Source: Acidimicrobiia bacterium (GTDB lineage Bacteria > Actinomycetota > Acidimicrobiia > Spongiisociales > UBA11373). From it: 33,013 nucleotides of DNA. The position numbers and the translations under genes are program-made. The stretch is from NCBI GenBank assembly GCA_029263095.1, contig JAJCYA010000026.1, positions 1-33,013 on the forward strand. Direction: 5' to 3'. This document shows, piece by piece, positions 1 to 7,379 of this stretch; position 1 is the first letter of the stretch; each line of letters opens with the position of its first letter. The notes under the pieces were generated by a model. The model was not told where the DNA came from, did no database searches, and saw only the letters and a program-made list of their open reading frames with translations.

Positions 1-31
1 TTTGCGGTTCGCCTCGGCAGGGAGGACGACG

Positions 32-298
32 ATGCAACTCGCTGAGGTGACCGGGACGTTGGTGGCCACCGTCAAGTACGAGGGATTGGAAGGTGTGCGG
101 TTTCTCGTAGTCCAGCCGCTCGATCGGGATCGTCGTCCCGACGGCGAGATGGTGATTGCGGCCGATGCTGTTGAGATGGCAGGACCCGGCGAACTGGTCT
201 ATGTCGTCGCCAGCCGCGAGGCAGCTCTTGCCATGCCTGAGCCGTTCGTGCCCGTGGACCACGCCATTGTCGGGATCGTCGACCAGGTGGCGCGGTGA
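32..298 (+). CDS. Bacterial microcompartment vertex protein (EutN/CcmL family), copy 1
   Basis: An 88-aa protein of the EutN/CcmL (BMC-P) family, whose pentamers cap the vertices of the icosahedral protein shell of bacterial microcompartments. Length matches the family (about 85-100 aa). The N-terminal beta strand (LAEVTGTLVATVKY) and the C-terminal signature 'AIVGIVDQ' are typical. The ATG at 32 is chosen because 'ggagg' lies just upstream. It overlaps the next gene by 4 nt (GTGA), so the two are translationally coupled. The shell hexamers and encapsulated enzymes must lie upstream, outside the window, so the cargo cannot be told. Family call is firm; pathway unknown. Confidence 0.9.
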   Translation: MQLAEVTGTLVATVKYEGLEGVRFLVVQPLDRDRRPDGEMVIAADAVEMAGPGELVYVVASREAALAMPEPFVPVDHAIVGIVDQVAR

Positions 299-585
299 AG
301 CTCGGACGTGTTGCCGGAACGGTCGTATCGACGATCAGCCATCCGGCATACGACGCCCGCCCGCTCCTCATGTGCGATCTGCTCGACTCAGTGGGTGAGG
401 ACACCGGGGATTACCTCATTTGTATCGACACGGTCGACGCTGGATCGGGGGAGATCGTTCTCATCCTCGACGAAGGCAACGGCGCACGGCAGGTGCTTGG
501 TGATCCGCAGGCACCGGTTCGCGCCGTCATCGTCGGGATCGTCGACCAGTGGCAGGTAGATGAGGAGACCATCGAGGCGGTCTGA
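295..585 (+). CDS. Bacterial microcompartment vertex protein (EutN/CcmL family), copy 2
   Basis: A 96-aa second BMC-P paralogue with the same fold signature: an N-terminal 'LGRVAGTVVSTISHP' strand and 'AVIVGIVDQWQ' near the C-terminus. It starts at GTG 295 inside the stop of copy 1. Relative to copy 1 it has a short acidic C-terminal extension (residues 87-96). Several non-identical BMC-P genes in a row are common in BMC loci, where vertices can be built from different pentamers. A hairpin follows the stop, suggesting this is the last gene of the BMC operon. Confidence 0.9.
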   Translation: MKLGRVAGTVVSTISHPAYDARPLLMCDLLDSVGEDTGDYLICIDTVDAGSGEIVLILDEGNGARQVLGDPQAPVRAVIVGIVDQWQVDEETIEAV

Positions 586-594
586 TTTCCAGTG

Positions 595-631
595 GGAGCC
601 GGGCGGATAGGTGGATCGCCCGGCGGGCTCC
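595..631 (+). terminator. GC-rich hairpin after the BMC genes
   Basis: GGAGCC-GGGCG pairs with CGCCC-ggcg-GGCTCC around an 11-nt loop, with a bulge of about 4 nt on the 3' arm. It begins 10 bp after the BMC-P stop. There is no T tract, as is often the case in high-GC actinobacteria, so its role as terminator is an inference. Confidence 0.45.
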
Positions 632-673
632 TGGGTAGGGTGTCGCTGCTGATCGCAATCCAAGGATTATCAA

Positions 674-1069
674 ATGAAGAGGCTCGTAGCATTCCTCCTG
701 TCTTTGACCCTCGTGGTGGCTGCTTGTGGTGATGACGCGGCGGCAGACCCTTCCGACCTCAACTCCTGTGAAGGTCTGGCCGGTGCCGGCCTGTCCATGC
801 TGCAGGAGACGATCGATCTGATCGATGGTCTCGATGCTGCTGCTCTTGCCGAATTCGCCGATCCGGAGAGCGAGCCTTCGCCCGAATTTGCGGCGCTCGA
901 GGAGCGCGGCAACGAGTTGACGGCCCGCGCTGATGAGATCGGTTGTTCTGACGAGGAGATGACGGCGCTCTTGGTAGCTCGAGTTGACGAGCTCTCCGCC
1001 GATTCGGTCTTCGGTCAGTTCATCCTCGAAAGTGTGCGCACCGGCGACGGCGACTTCTTCGGCGACTAG
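674..1069 (+). CDS. Small secreted lipoprotein, paralogue A
   Basis: A 131-aa predicted lipoprotein: N-terminal KR, a hydrophobic stretch (residues 4-16) and a lipobox VVAAC with lipidated Cys18. The mature part is acidic and mostly helical, with Cys at about 32 and 95. An 'aagga' ribosome binding site precedes the ATG. The mature part aligns by eye with the next gene (C-x-L ... ID-x-ID ... EF ... LE-x-R ... RA-x-x-x-x-C), so the two are tandem duplicates. No known family is recognised; function unknown. Confidence 0.75.
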   Translation: MKRLVAFLLSLTLVVAACGDDAAADPSDLNSCEGLAGAGLSMLQETIDLIDGLDAAALAEFADPESEPSPEFAALEERGNELTARADEIGCSDEEMTALLVARVDELSADSVFGQFILESVRTGDGDFFGD

Positions 1070-1133
1070 CACGGGTCGGGGTCGGTCCTCGGCGAGGGGT
1101 TGTTCCTCCGTCGCTTGACCCAGACACGGTACC

Positions 1134-1152
1134 GATGGAGTTGGGCTCCATC
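1134..1152 (+). other. Perfect 7-bp inverted repeat between the lipoprotein genes
   Basis: GATGGAG, a 5-nt loop (ttggg), then CTCCATC, inside the 163-bp gap between the two lipoprotein genes. It could be a weak terminator of the first gene or a regulator site for the second. No T run follows. Confidence 0.35.
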
Positions 1153-1220
1153 TGGCGAAGCAGTCCGGATCGGCAACTGTTTGGCTCCGCTGCCAGAGTC
1201 CGACTGGGAGCAAAGACCGG

Positions 1221-1226
1221 TAACGT
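1221..1226 (+). promoter_or_regulatory. Probable -10 box (TAACGT) of a leaderless gene
   Basis: TAACGT fits the actinobacterial TANNNT -10 pattern and ends 6 nt before the GTG at 1233, placing the transcription start at or next to the start codon. No Shine-Dalgarno is present. No convincing -35 was seen. Confidence 0.45.
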
Positions 1227-1232
1227 TGCCGC

Positions 1233-1730
1233 GTGTCGAGATTCTCCGCTCTAGTCGTCGTCGTTCTGGCGCTTGCTGCCTGTGATTCGGCGACTCCGAC
1301 ATCGGAATCTGGTCCCACAACAACCTCAGCGTCGACATTGTCGACTACGACGACGATCATCAACGACAACTGTGAGTTGGTTGCCACCGACACCGTGGCC
1401 TTTCTCGATTCGCTGATTCGGGTCCTGGATGACACTCGACTGGAGGAGTTCAAGGACCGTGCGGCGTGGCCCGAGGACCTGAGCGATCTGGAGCGGGCGA
1501 GCAGGGATCTCGATATCCGCGCCGGGTTCCTGGCGTGCGATCCTGCCCTGATTCAGCAACGGGCTCTCGACGAGGCCAATCTGGATCCGAGAGGTCCGCT
1601 CAGTGAGGGACTGATAGACGAGCTGTTGACGCCTCCCACGACATCTACAACGACCACCACTAAGGCGGCTGACACCACTCAGATCGTGGACACCACTGAG
1701 GCTGGTGACACGACGACATCTACTCCGTGA
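1233..1730 (+). CDS. Small secreted lipoprotein, paralogue B, with Thr-rich tail
   Basis: A 165-aa predicted lipoprotein starting at GTG, with lipobox LALAAC (Cys17). It has a Ser/Thr-rich linker (residues 18-45), a helical domain of about 90 aa that matches the preceding lipoprotein (Cys spacing and the LE..R.L..RA pattern), and a low-complexity C-terminal tail made of repeated Thr/Asp motifs (about residues 132-165). Its last 11 bp overlap the convergent 6-phosphogluconolactonase gene. It appears leaderless. Function unknown; surface exposure is inferred from the signal. Confidence 0.7.
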   Translation: MSRFSALVVVVLALAACDSATPTSESGPTTTSASTLSTTTTIINDNCELVATDTVAFLDSLIRVLDDTRLEEFKDRAAWPEDLSDLERASRDLDIRAGFLACDPALIQQRALDEANLDPRGPLSEGLIDELLTPPTTSTTTTTKAADTTQIVDTTEAGDTTTSTP

Positions 1731-2409
1731 GCCGGGAAGCGGCCGCTTCGTCGAGCATCCAGATGGGATTGTCGGCGGCTCGGCTCACTACGGCTGCGGG
1801 GTTGTTGGCGTCCCCCTGGAGGATCTCCTCTACGACCGCCGCTTTGGTCTCGCCTGCCACGAGGAACACCAACGGGTCTGCTCTGGCCAGCAGGTGCGGT
1901 GTGGCCGTCAGGCGCCACGTGTCCTTGTCGTCCACCCAGTTGGCGACGTAGTCCCGATTGCTCTCGGCTAGTGCAGCTGTGGCAGGGAACAGGGAAGCAG
2001 TGTGGCCGTCGTCGCCTATTCCGAGAAGCATTAGACCCGGTCCGTGTCCGCCGCCCACGTCATCCCACATCTTGTGGAGCGTCTGCTCGTAGGCGTCGGC
2101 TGCGACCGTCGGATCGTCGTTGTACTCCACCGGATGGAATTGGGCGCGTACGTGGGTTACGAGCGACTCGAGTGCCATCCCGCCGTTGGAGTCGGCGTGA
2201 TCCATGGGGACGTGCCGCTCATCGGTGAGCCACGCATGAGTCCGTTCCCACGGCACGTCCTCGGAGCGTAGGAACTGATATGTGAGCCGGGGGGTCGAGC
2301 CACCGGCCAGCCCGATGGTTCGGTGCCCCTCGGCGCGTAGCCAAGCGCCGATCCGGATTGCGGCCGTTCGGGCGAGTTCGGTCGGATTCGCGTAAACCTC
2401 GATGCCCAT
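1720..2409 (-). CDS. pgl: 6-phosphogluconolactonase
   Basis: A 229-aa protein of the glucosamine-6-phosphate isomerase/6-phosphogluconolactonase family. It hydrolyses 6-phosphogluconolactone to 6-phosphogluconate, the second step of the oxidative pentose phosphate path, in the cytosol. Family marks are 'GLAGGSTPR' near the N-terminus, 'TDERHVPMDHADSN' in the middle and 'LLGIGDDGHTASLFP' (substrate loop). ATG at 2409 is preferred; an extension to a TTG at 2490 would be encoded by a dispersed repeat and is not credible. Here pgl stands alone, without zwf or gnd, next to a sugar uptake locus. TACCAT lies 8 nt upstream of the ATG and may be the -10. Confidence 0.93.
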   Translation of the reverse strand: MGIEVYANPTELARTAAIRIGAWLRAEGHRTIGLAGGSTPRLTYQFLRSEDVPWERTHAWLTDERHVPMDHADSNGGMALESLVTHVRAQFHPVEYNDDPTVAADAYEQTLHKMWDDVGGGHGPGLMLLGIGDDGHTASLFPATAALAESNRDYVANWVDDKDTWRLTATPHLLARADPLVFLVAGETKAAVVEEILQGDANNPAAVVSRAADNPIWMLDEAAASRLTE

Positions 2410-2463
2410 CAGTGGGGATGGTAAAGGTTGGCGCCTATTGCCGCCTCCTGCGATGAGCAAGAG

Positions 2464-2507
2464 GTCGTCGGCTGTCGCCGTCTCCTGCAATTGGCAAGAG
2501 AGGTGGT
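2464..2507. repeat. Direct repeat copy 1, left border of the sugar locus
   Basis: A 44-bp stretch that recurs at 12200-12242 on the same strand with about 40 of 44 positions identical; the shared core includes GCTGTCGCCGTCTCC and ATTGGCAAGAGAG. It lies 25 bp beyond the stop of the GntR-type regulator, in the 122-bp gap before pgl. Confidence 0.8.
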
Positions 2508-2531
2508 ATCGCTGGTCGCCGTGGTTCCGCC

Positions 2532-4007
2532 CTATTCCCGGGAGGCTTTCTGCTTCACCGGGAGGCCGGTGATGGCGGCGATGAGTGACGCTGTGCCTTC
2601 GGCGGCTGCGGCGGGACCCATCCTTCCGGTGAGGACTGATTGGAGCATGGCCTGAAGCTGCGTGGAGACGCGGGCGTACTCGGGCGTAGACGGCCTGATA
2701 GTGGCCTGCTTGAGCATGTCCGCGGTCGTCAGGAGCAAGGGATCGTCGCCCGCGACGAGGGGTAGCGCTGAGCGCCGAGGAGGGATCTGGGCGGTGGCGC
2801 GGGACATGGCCGCGAGGGCTTCGGGTGCTACAAGGTGTTCGACGAGTTGCACGGCGAGTGCTGGATAGGCGGCCTGCCTGAAGACAACGTAGACCATCCC
2901 ACCGGCAAGGCTCGCCTGGGCGCCGTCGGGCCCGCCGGGGATGGGAATGAAGTCGAACCGCTCGGAGAGCTCTTGAGACGGGAGGCCGAGGGACGACGCC
3001 AAGACCCTGGCCTCGTAGCTTCCCCCCGCACTCATTGCCGCCTCACCCTCGGCGAGCATTCGGATTGGTGTGTCGCGGGACATTCGGACCACGTCACGAG
3101 GCATGAGATCCTCGACTACCAACATTCGAAGAAACCGGAGTGCGTCGACGGCCCGTCGCGAGTCGAGCGTTACGGCTTCGTCGTCGAGCACGGTGACGCT
3201 GTTCGATGCCAGCCAGGCGAGCAGGCAGTAGGTCGTTGTTTCTCCGCCCTGGGTGCCGCCCGGCATCACAAGTGAGTGGATGTCTGGGTGGCGTTCAGAT
3301 ATCGCTCTGGCGACGCTGGCAAGCTCGGCCCACGTTGTGGGCTTCTCCAGGTGAGCGGCCTCGAGTATGTCTCGTCGACACCACAGACCGGCAACGTCGG
3401 CCTCCGCCGCCGCGGCATAGGTGTGTCCTTGGTACGTGTTGGCTTCAGACAGGGGACCGAGCGCGTCGGACTGGAAGCTGCTCGTGAGCCACTCCTTATC
3501 GAGATCCTCCAGGGACCACAAGAATCCGGCATCTGCGAACTCGGGCACCCACACCGAGTCGAGCACCGCGACATCGGGGGCTTGGCCTTCGGCGACTGCG
3601 AGCTTGAGGGCACGTCGGAGCTCGCGGGGGGGAACCACAGCGAGAGTCAGATCGAAGTGGGGAGGTGCTCCCTCTCTGACGAGGCTCTCCCAGGGTCCCT
3701 CAGGAACCAGGACGCGCAATTCTGCCTGCAGGGGATTGCGGCGCGCCCAGTGTGGATTGACGAAGGTGCCGCGCGATCGATAGCGCACGATCACACCTTC
3801 ATTGGCGAGTTCTGACAGGGCTCGACCTACGGGGGTCCGGCTGATTCCGTGCACCCGACAAAGCTCCGCCTCGGTGGGGAGTTGGTCGCCGGGGCCGTAT
3901 TTCCCCGAGAGAATCTCTTCGAGGAGGTACAGCTTGAGTTGGTAGTAGACCGGGATCGGGCCGTCGCGATCGATGATTGTTCCGTTCCTGTCTCTCGGAG
4001 CCGGCAT
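2532..4007 (-). CDS. GntR-type regulator fused to an ABC solute-binding domain
   Basis: A 491-aa predicted cytosolic transcription factor. Residues about 18-85 are a GntR winged helix-turn-helix (PVYYQLKLYLLEEI, then the PTEAELCRVHGISRTPVGRAL recognition region, then the wing with RGTFV). Residues about 96-470 resemble a family 1 extracellular solute-binding protein: 'GQAPDVAVLDS..VPEFADAGFLWSLEDL' and 'HLEKPTTWAEL' match equivalent parts of the binding protein encoded next door. There is no signal peptide, so this binding domain should work inside the cell as a ligand sensor in place of the usual FadR, UTRA or MocR effector domain. It is divergent from the transporter operon across a 140-bp gap that holds a promoter and a palindrome. 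It is probably a repressor or activator of that operon. Confidence 0.9.
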   Translation of the reverse strand: MPAPRDRNGTIIDRDGPIPVYYQLKLYLLEEILSGKYGPGDQLPTEAELCRVHGISRTPVGRALSELANEGVIVRYRSRGTFVNPHWARRNPLQAELRVLVPEGPWESLVREGAPPHFDLTLAVVPPRELRRALKLAVAEGQAPDVAVLDSVWVPEFADAGFLWSLEDLDKEWLTSSFQSDALGPLSEANTYQGHTYAAAAEADVAGLWCRRDILEAAHLEKPTTWAELASVARAISERHPDIHSLVMPGGTQGGETTTYCLLAWLASNSVTVLDDEAVTLDSRRAVDALRFLRMLVVEDLMPRDVVRMSRDTPIRMLAEGEAAMSAGGSYEARVLASSLGLPSQELSERFDFIPIPGGPDGAQASLAGGMVYVVFRQAAYPALAVQLVEHLVAPEALAAMSRATAQIPPRRSALPLVAGDDPLLLTTADMLKQATIRPSTPEYARVSTQLQAMLQSVLTGRMGPAAAAEGTASLIAAITGLPVKQKASRE

Positions 4008-4044
4008 CTATGCTACCAAGACATGACATTCTGGCCGGTGTCAA

Positions 4045-4074
4045 TTGACGAATACCGTGGTGAATCCCTATGGT
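4045..4074 (+). promoter_or_regulatory. Probable promoter of the transporter operon
   Basis: A -35-like TTGACG at 4045-4050 and a -10-like TATGGT at 4069-4074 are separated by 18 bp, about 73 nt before the ATG of the solute-binding protein gene. Confidence 0.5.
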
Positions 4075-4093
4075 GCACGCTCATTGCCATAGG
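4067..4093. promoter_or_regulatory. Palindromic operator candidate CCTATGG-N13-CCATAGG
   Basis: A perfect 7-bp inverted repeat with arms at 4067-4073 and 4087-4093; centres are 20 bp apart (two helical turns), and the left arm overlaps the predicted -10. This placement suits binding by a dimeric repressor such as the divergent GntR-type fusion. A second, weaker inverted repeat, TGACA-N10-TGTCA, lies at 4024-4043. Function is inferred from position only. Confidence 0.45.
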
Positions 4094-4147
4094 TTTAAGA
4101 CAAAGCTTCGACTTCTGGCACGATTGCTAAGGAATGCGAGGAGGAAC

Positions 4148-5485
4148 ATGGTCACTTCACTAAGACGAATGATGGCGTTGATAGCGGTGGTCGCCTTGGT
4201 TGCTGGTGCGTGCGGCGACGACGACGGTGGTGGCGACACGACCGAGGCCACGCAAGCAGCGCCGGCAACGACCGCCCCAGCCGCCCCAGCCGGACTCGCC
4301 GGCGACCTCGATGTCGTCATTACGTGGTCTGGATCGGAAGGCGAGGCGTTCGATGCGTCTCTGGAAGGATTCCGCACTGCGAATCCTGGTCTGAACGTCA
4401 ACGTGATTCAGATCCCGTTTGGCGAGCTAAGCGCCCAGTTGACGCAGCAGTTTGCATCCGGATCGGGACCAGATGTGACAGTGGCGCTCCCGGGATTGAT
4501 TCGACTATTCGCAGGTGAAGGCTTCCTGATGCCGCTCGACGGACTCTGGGATGAGTGGGTCGGAGCGGGTCAGTACACCGAATCCCTGCGCGGCATCGCC
4601 TCTGCGGATGGCACCGCATACGGGGTGTGGTTCAAGGCCAATGTCAATGCCCTGCAGTGGTACAGCCCACCCCAGTTCTCAGATCTCGGGTTGAGCGTGC
4701 CGACTACCTGGGCGGAGTACGAGGACGTCCTGGATGCGCTTCAGGCTGCGGGCGTGGAACCGTATGCCGTGGGTGCGGCCGATCAGTGGGCATCCACCCA
4801 GTGGTGGGATCCGTTCCTGGCGCGCGTGGGTGGCGCAGAAGCGCACAACGGTCTGGTTGATGGCTCGGTGAGCTGGGATGATCCCCGCGTCGTCGAATCG
4901 TTCCAAGCCCTTGGGGACTTCATCGCGGACTACTTCCCACCCGATGCCCTAGATCGCGGATTCATCGAGGCGTTGTGCGCGCGAACCGGTGGTGATGCGG
5001 CGCTGCAAAACCAAGGCGCCTTCGTCAATCTGATCACTACCGGCGAGTGTGACCCGGACCTGGTTCCGGGAGAGGACTACTCGTTCTTCCTGATGCCGAA
5101 GTTCGACGAATCGGCACCTCTCGTACAGTTCGTCAGTGGCGATCTGTTTGCAGTCTCGGCCGGCACCGATAACCCCGACGCAGCGTTGGCTCTGGCTCGC
5201 TATCTGGGGTCTGCTGAAGCCCAAGCGGTTTGGGCGGCTCGGGGCGGGTTCGTTGCTCCCAACGCCGACGTCCCGATCAGCGTCTATCCCGATGCAAACG
5301 ATCAGGCTGCCGCGGAGCTCTGGCCGCGAGATCCCGGCGTTCTCGCGGTGTACGACCTGGACGACTTCATCGGAGGCGAGATCCAATCCGCTCTCCGTGA
5401 GGCACTTCAGGATTTCTTCAGAGATCAGGATGTCGACAAGATCGTCAACACGATGGTGGAGGTCGACAACCGGGTTCGCGGTTAG
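4148..5485 (+). CDS. ABC sugar transporter, lipoprotein solute-binding protein
   Basis: A 445-aa family 1 extracellular solute-binding protein, lipid-anchored outside the membrane, that captures a sugar or glycoside for import. The signal peptide (residues 1-21, RR near the start) ends at lipobox VAGAC with Cys22, followed by a DDD/Gly/Thr/Ala/Pro-rich linker to about residue 58. The mature domain begins 'LDVVITWSGSEGEAFD' and holds 'GSGPDVTVALPGLI' and 'VPTTWAEYEDVLDAL', both standard for the MalE/YcjN-type class. ATG at 4148 has a strong 'gaggagg' site; a start further upstream would disrupt the signal peptide. First gene of an operon with both permeases. Ligand not readable from sequence; glucosylglycerate is inferred from the GH13_18 enzyme downstream. 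Confidence 0.93.
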   Translation: MVTSLRRMMALIAVVALVAGACGDDDGGGDTTEATQAAPATTAPAAPAGLAGDLDVVITWSGSEGEAFDASLEGFRTANPGLNVNVIQIPFGELSAQLTQQFASGSGPDVTVALPGLIRLFAGEGFLMPLDGLWDEWVGAGQYTESLRGIASADGTAYGVWFKANVNALQWYSPPQFSDLGLSVPTTWAEYEDVLDALQAAGVEPYAVGAADQWASTQWWDPFLARVGGAEAHNGLVDGSVSWDDPRVVESFQALGDFIADYFPPDALDRGFIEALCARTGGDAALQNQGAFVNLITTGECDPDLVPGEDYSFFLMPKFDESAPLVQFVSGDLFAVSAGTDNPDAALALARYLGSAEAQAVWAARGGFVAPNADVPISVYPDANDQAAAELWPRDPGVLAVYDLDDFIGGEIQSALREALQDFFRDQDVDKIVNTMVEVDNRVRG

Positions 5486-5526
5486 CTGGAACACTCTGGC
5501 CAGACACGAACGCGGGGTAGGCCAGC

Positions 5527-6546
5527 GTGCGAACTGTGAACGGTAGGAAGTGGCGGCGGCGTCCGAGCAGCGCCGCCGCCACTCTCCGACCCAGTCGGTT
5601 GCTGCTTCCGCTGGCTTTTGTGGGGCCCCTTCTGGTTGTGTTTGGCGCGTTCTACCTGTGGCCCGCGGTCAACACGATCTTGGGCAGCTTCTTTCGCTGG
5701 GGCCTGCTCCGACCCTGGAGCCTCTTTTCGCCGGCCGAGTGGGATTTCGTAGGGATCAGCAACTACATCGACACGCTGACTTCGCCACGGTTCTGGAATT
5801 CGGCGCTCAACACGGCTGTGTGGCTGGTCGTGTTCCCACTCGCGGTGACGGTCGGGGCGCTCTTCATCGCAGTGATGATCTGGCAGGCGCCAACCGGACA
5901 GCGTGCCTTTCGAACCATCTTCATGCTCCCGATGACGATCTCGCTCGTCGCTGCAGGAGTGATCTGGACCTTCATCTACGACCCCGACTTCGGCGTCCTG
6001 AGTGATCTGGTGAGAAACCTCGGGATTGACTTCGCCATCGACTGGGGTCCGCTCGAGTTCAAGACTGCGGAGTGGTTGTCGAACCCGGGCACTGTCGATC
6101 TCGGGTTTGCCCAAATCCCCTTGATAAACATTTCGCTGATCGTGGCCGGGTTCTGGGCATTCACCGGATTCGGCGTGATCACGTTGACCGCTGGTTTGAC
6201 CGCGGTGCCCGAGGAGCTTGTCGATGCCGCCCGCGTAGATGGCGCTCGTAACTCACAGGTGATTCGCCATGTGCTGGTGCCGGCCCTGCGGCGCCCGCTC
6301 ACGATTGTGGCCACCGTCAGCGTCATCTTTGCGCTCCGCACGTTTGACGTTGTCTGGGTGATCACGCAGGGCGGTCCGGTCCAAGACAGCGAGGTTCTCG
6401 CCGTGACTGTGTGGAAGCAGGCGTTTGTCTTCCTCGACTCGCCCCAGGCCGGTACGGCGACTGCGCTGGCGGTAATCATGTCGGCAGCGCTCGTTGTTGT
6501 CGCCTTTCCCTACCTCAAGGGTCTGCTACGTCGGGAGGATGCGTGA
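5527..6546 (+). CDS. ABC sugar transporter permease (MalF/YcjO type)
   Basis: A 339-aa inner-membrane permease of the binding-protein-dependent MalFG family. After a basic N-terminus of about 27 residues it has six predicted membrane helices (first about 28-48, last near 315-332). The EAA loop that docks on the ATPase is visible as 'EELVDAARVDGARNSQVIRHVLVPALRRP' split between loop and helix. It starts at GTG 5527, 41 bp after the binding-protein gene, and its TGA overlaps the next ATG by 1 nt, so the permeases are co-translated. Forms a heterodimer with the next protein. No ATP-binding subunit is encoded in this locus. Confidence 0.92.
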   Translation: MRTVNGRKWRRRPSSAAATLRPSRLLLPLAFVGPLLVVFGAFYLWPAVNTILGSFFRWGLLRPWSLFSPAEWDFVGISNYIDTLTSPRFWNSALNTAVWLVVFPLAVTVGALFIAVMIWQAPTGQRAFRTIFMLPMTISLVAAGVIWTFIYDPDFGVLSDLVRNLGIDFAIDWGPLEFKTAEWLSNPGTVDLGFAQIPLINISLIVAGFWAFTGFGVITLTAGLTAVPEELVDAARVDGARNSQVIRHVLVPALRRPLTIVATVSVIFALRTFDVVWVITQGGPVQDSEVLAVTVWKQAFVFLDSPQAGTATALAVIMSAALVVVAFPYLKGLLRREDA

Positions 6547-7379
6547 TGCGCCAGCGGCGATGGGGAATCGTGGCTCTCTACACCGGTTTGACTGCGTTGT
6601 CCGTCGTATGGCTGGTGCCGGTGGCAACAGCCGCGATGATCTCGATCCGACCTCTCGATGAGATCCGGGATGGGCCATGGAATCTGAGCGGCGCCACCTT
6701 CACTCTCGACAATTACGTAAGGGCCTGGCAACAGGGTGTGTCCGGGTTTGCTCTGAACAGTTTCATCATCACCCTGGGGAGTGTCGCCCTCACGGTCGTC
6801 GTCGGGGCCCTGGCCGCCTACGCCTTCGTCCACCTCAAGTTCCGTTTTCAGGGTGTCGCCTTCTTCTTGCTGATGACCACGATGATCGTTCCCATACAGC
6901 TCATCATCATTCCCCTGCTGCCGTGGTTCCGAACCCTCGGCCTCGACAACGGCAATTGGCAGTTCGTAGGCGTCGTGTTGGTCCACACCGGTTTCGGAGC
7001 GGGGTGGGCAGTATTCATGATGGGGTCGTTCTTCGCCGCCGTGCCGCGAGAGATACTCGAATCGGGCCGCATCGACGGAGCTGGCGAGTGGGCTCAATTC
7101 AGGCACCTTGTTCTTCCGTTGGCGCTGCCGGGAATCATCTCCTTTGCCATCATCGATTTCGTCTTCGTGTGGAACGATCTGCTGGTTGCTTTGACGCTGC
7201 TTGATCGGAGCACGCAGCCGCTCCAGGTTGGCCTGGCGAATCTCCAGTCGCCACATCTCTCGCAACAGGATCTGGTGTCGGCGGGAGCGATCATGGCGAT
7301 CCTGCCGCCGGTGTTGCTTTTCGCGTCTCTGAATCGGTACTACGTGCGGGGCCTGTTTGCCGGAGGAGTCAAGGGATGA
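6546..7379 (+). CDS. ABC sugar transporter permease (MalG/YcjP type)
   Basis: A 277-aa second permease with six predicted membrane helices and the EAA motif 'PREILESGRIDGAGEWAQF...LVLPLALPG'. Typical of the MalG-like half: the long periplasmic segment after helix 1 ('FTLDNYVRAWQQGVSGFALNS') and the C-terminal 'YYVRGLFAGGVKG' that ends nearly all MalG-type permeases. Starts at ATG 6546 within the stop of the first permease and overlaps the nitrilase-like gene by 4 nt (ATGA), so all belong to one operon. Confidence 0.92.
   Translation: MRQRRWGIVALYTGLTALSVVWLVPVATAAMISIRPLDEIRDGPWNLSGATFTLDNYVRAWQQGVSGFALNSFIITLGSVALTVVVGALAAYAFVHLKFRFQGVAFFLLMTTMIVPIQLIIIPLLPWFRTLGLDNGNWQFVGVVLVHTGFGAGWAVFMMGSFFAAVPREILESGRIDGAGEWAQFRHLVLPLALPGIISFAIIDFVFVWNDLLVALTLLDRSTQPLQVGLANLQSPHLSQQDLVSAGAIMAILPPVLLFASLNRYYVRGLFAGGVKG

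Noticed and set aside
1-45. Tail of an upstream gene in frame 1 (stop at 43-45)
   Set aside because: Only about 14 codons are visible and no motif supports it, although an overlap with the first BMC gene would be plausible.
527-1453. Long minus-strand frame (308 aa) across both lipoprotein genes
   Set aside because: The plus strand has two genes with clear signal peptides and lipoboxes; the minus frame shows no family motif and is a by-product of high GC.
2410-2490. N-terminal extension of pgl from a TTG start
   Set aside because: The added residues come from the dispersed repeat at 2464-2507 and match no part of the enzyme family.
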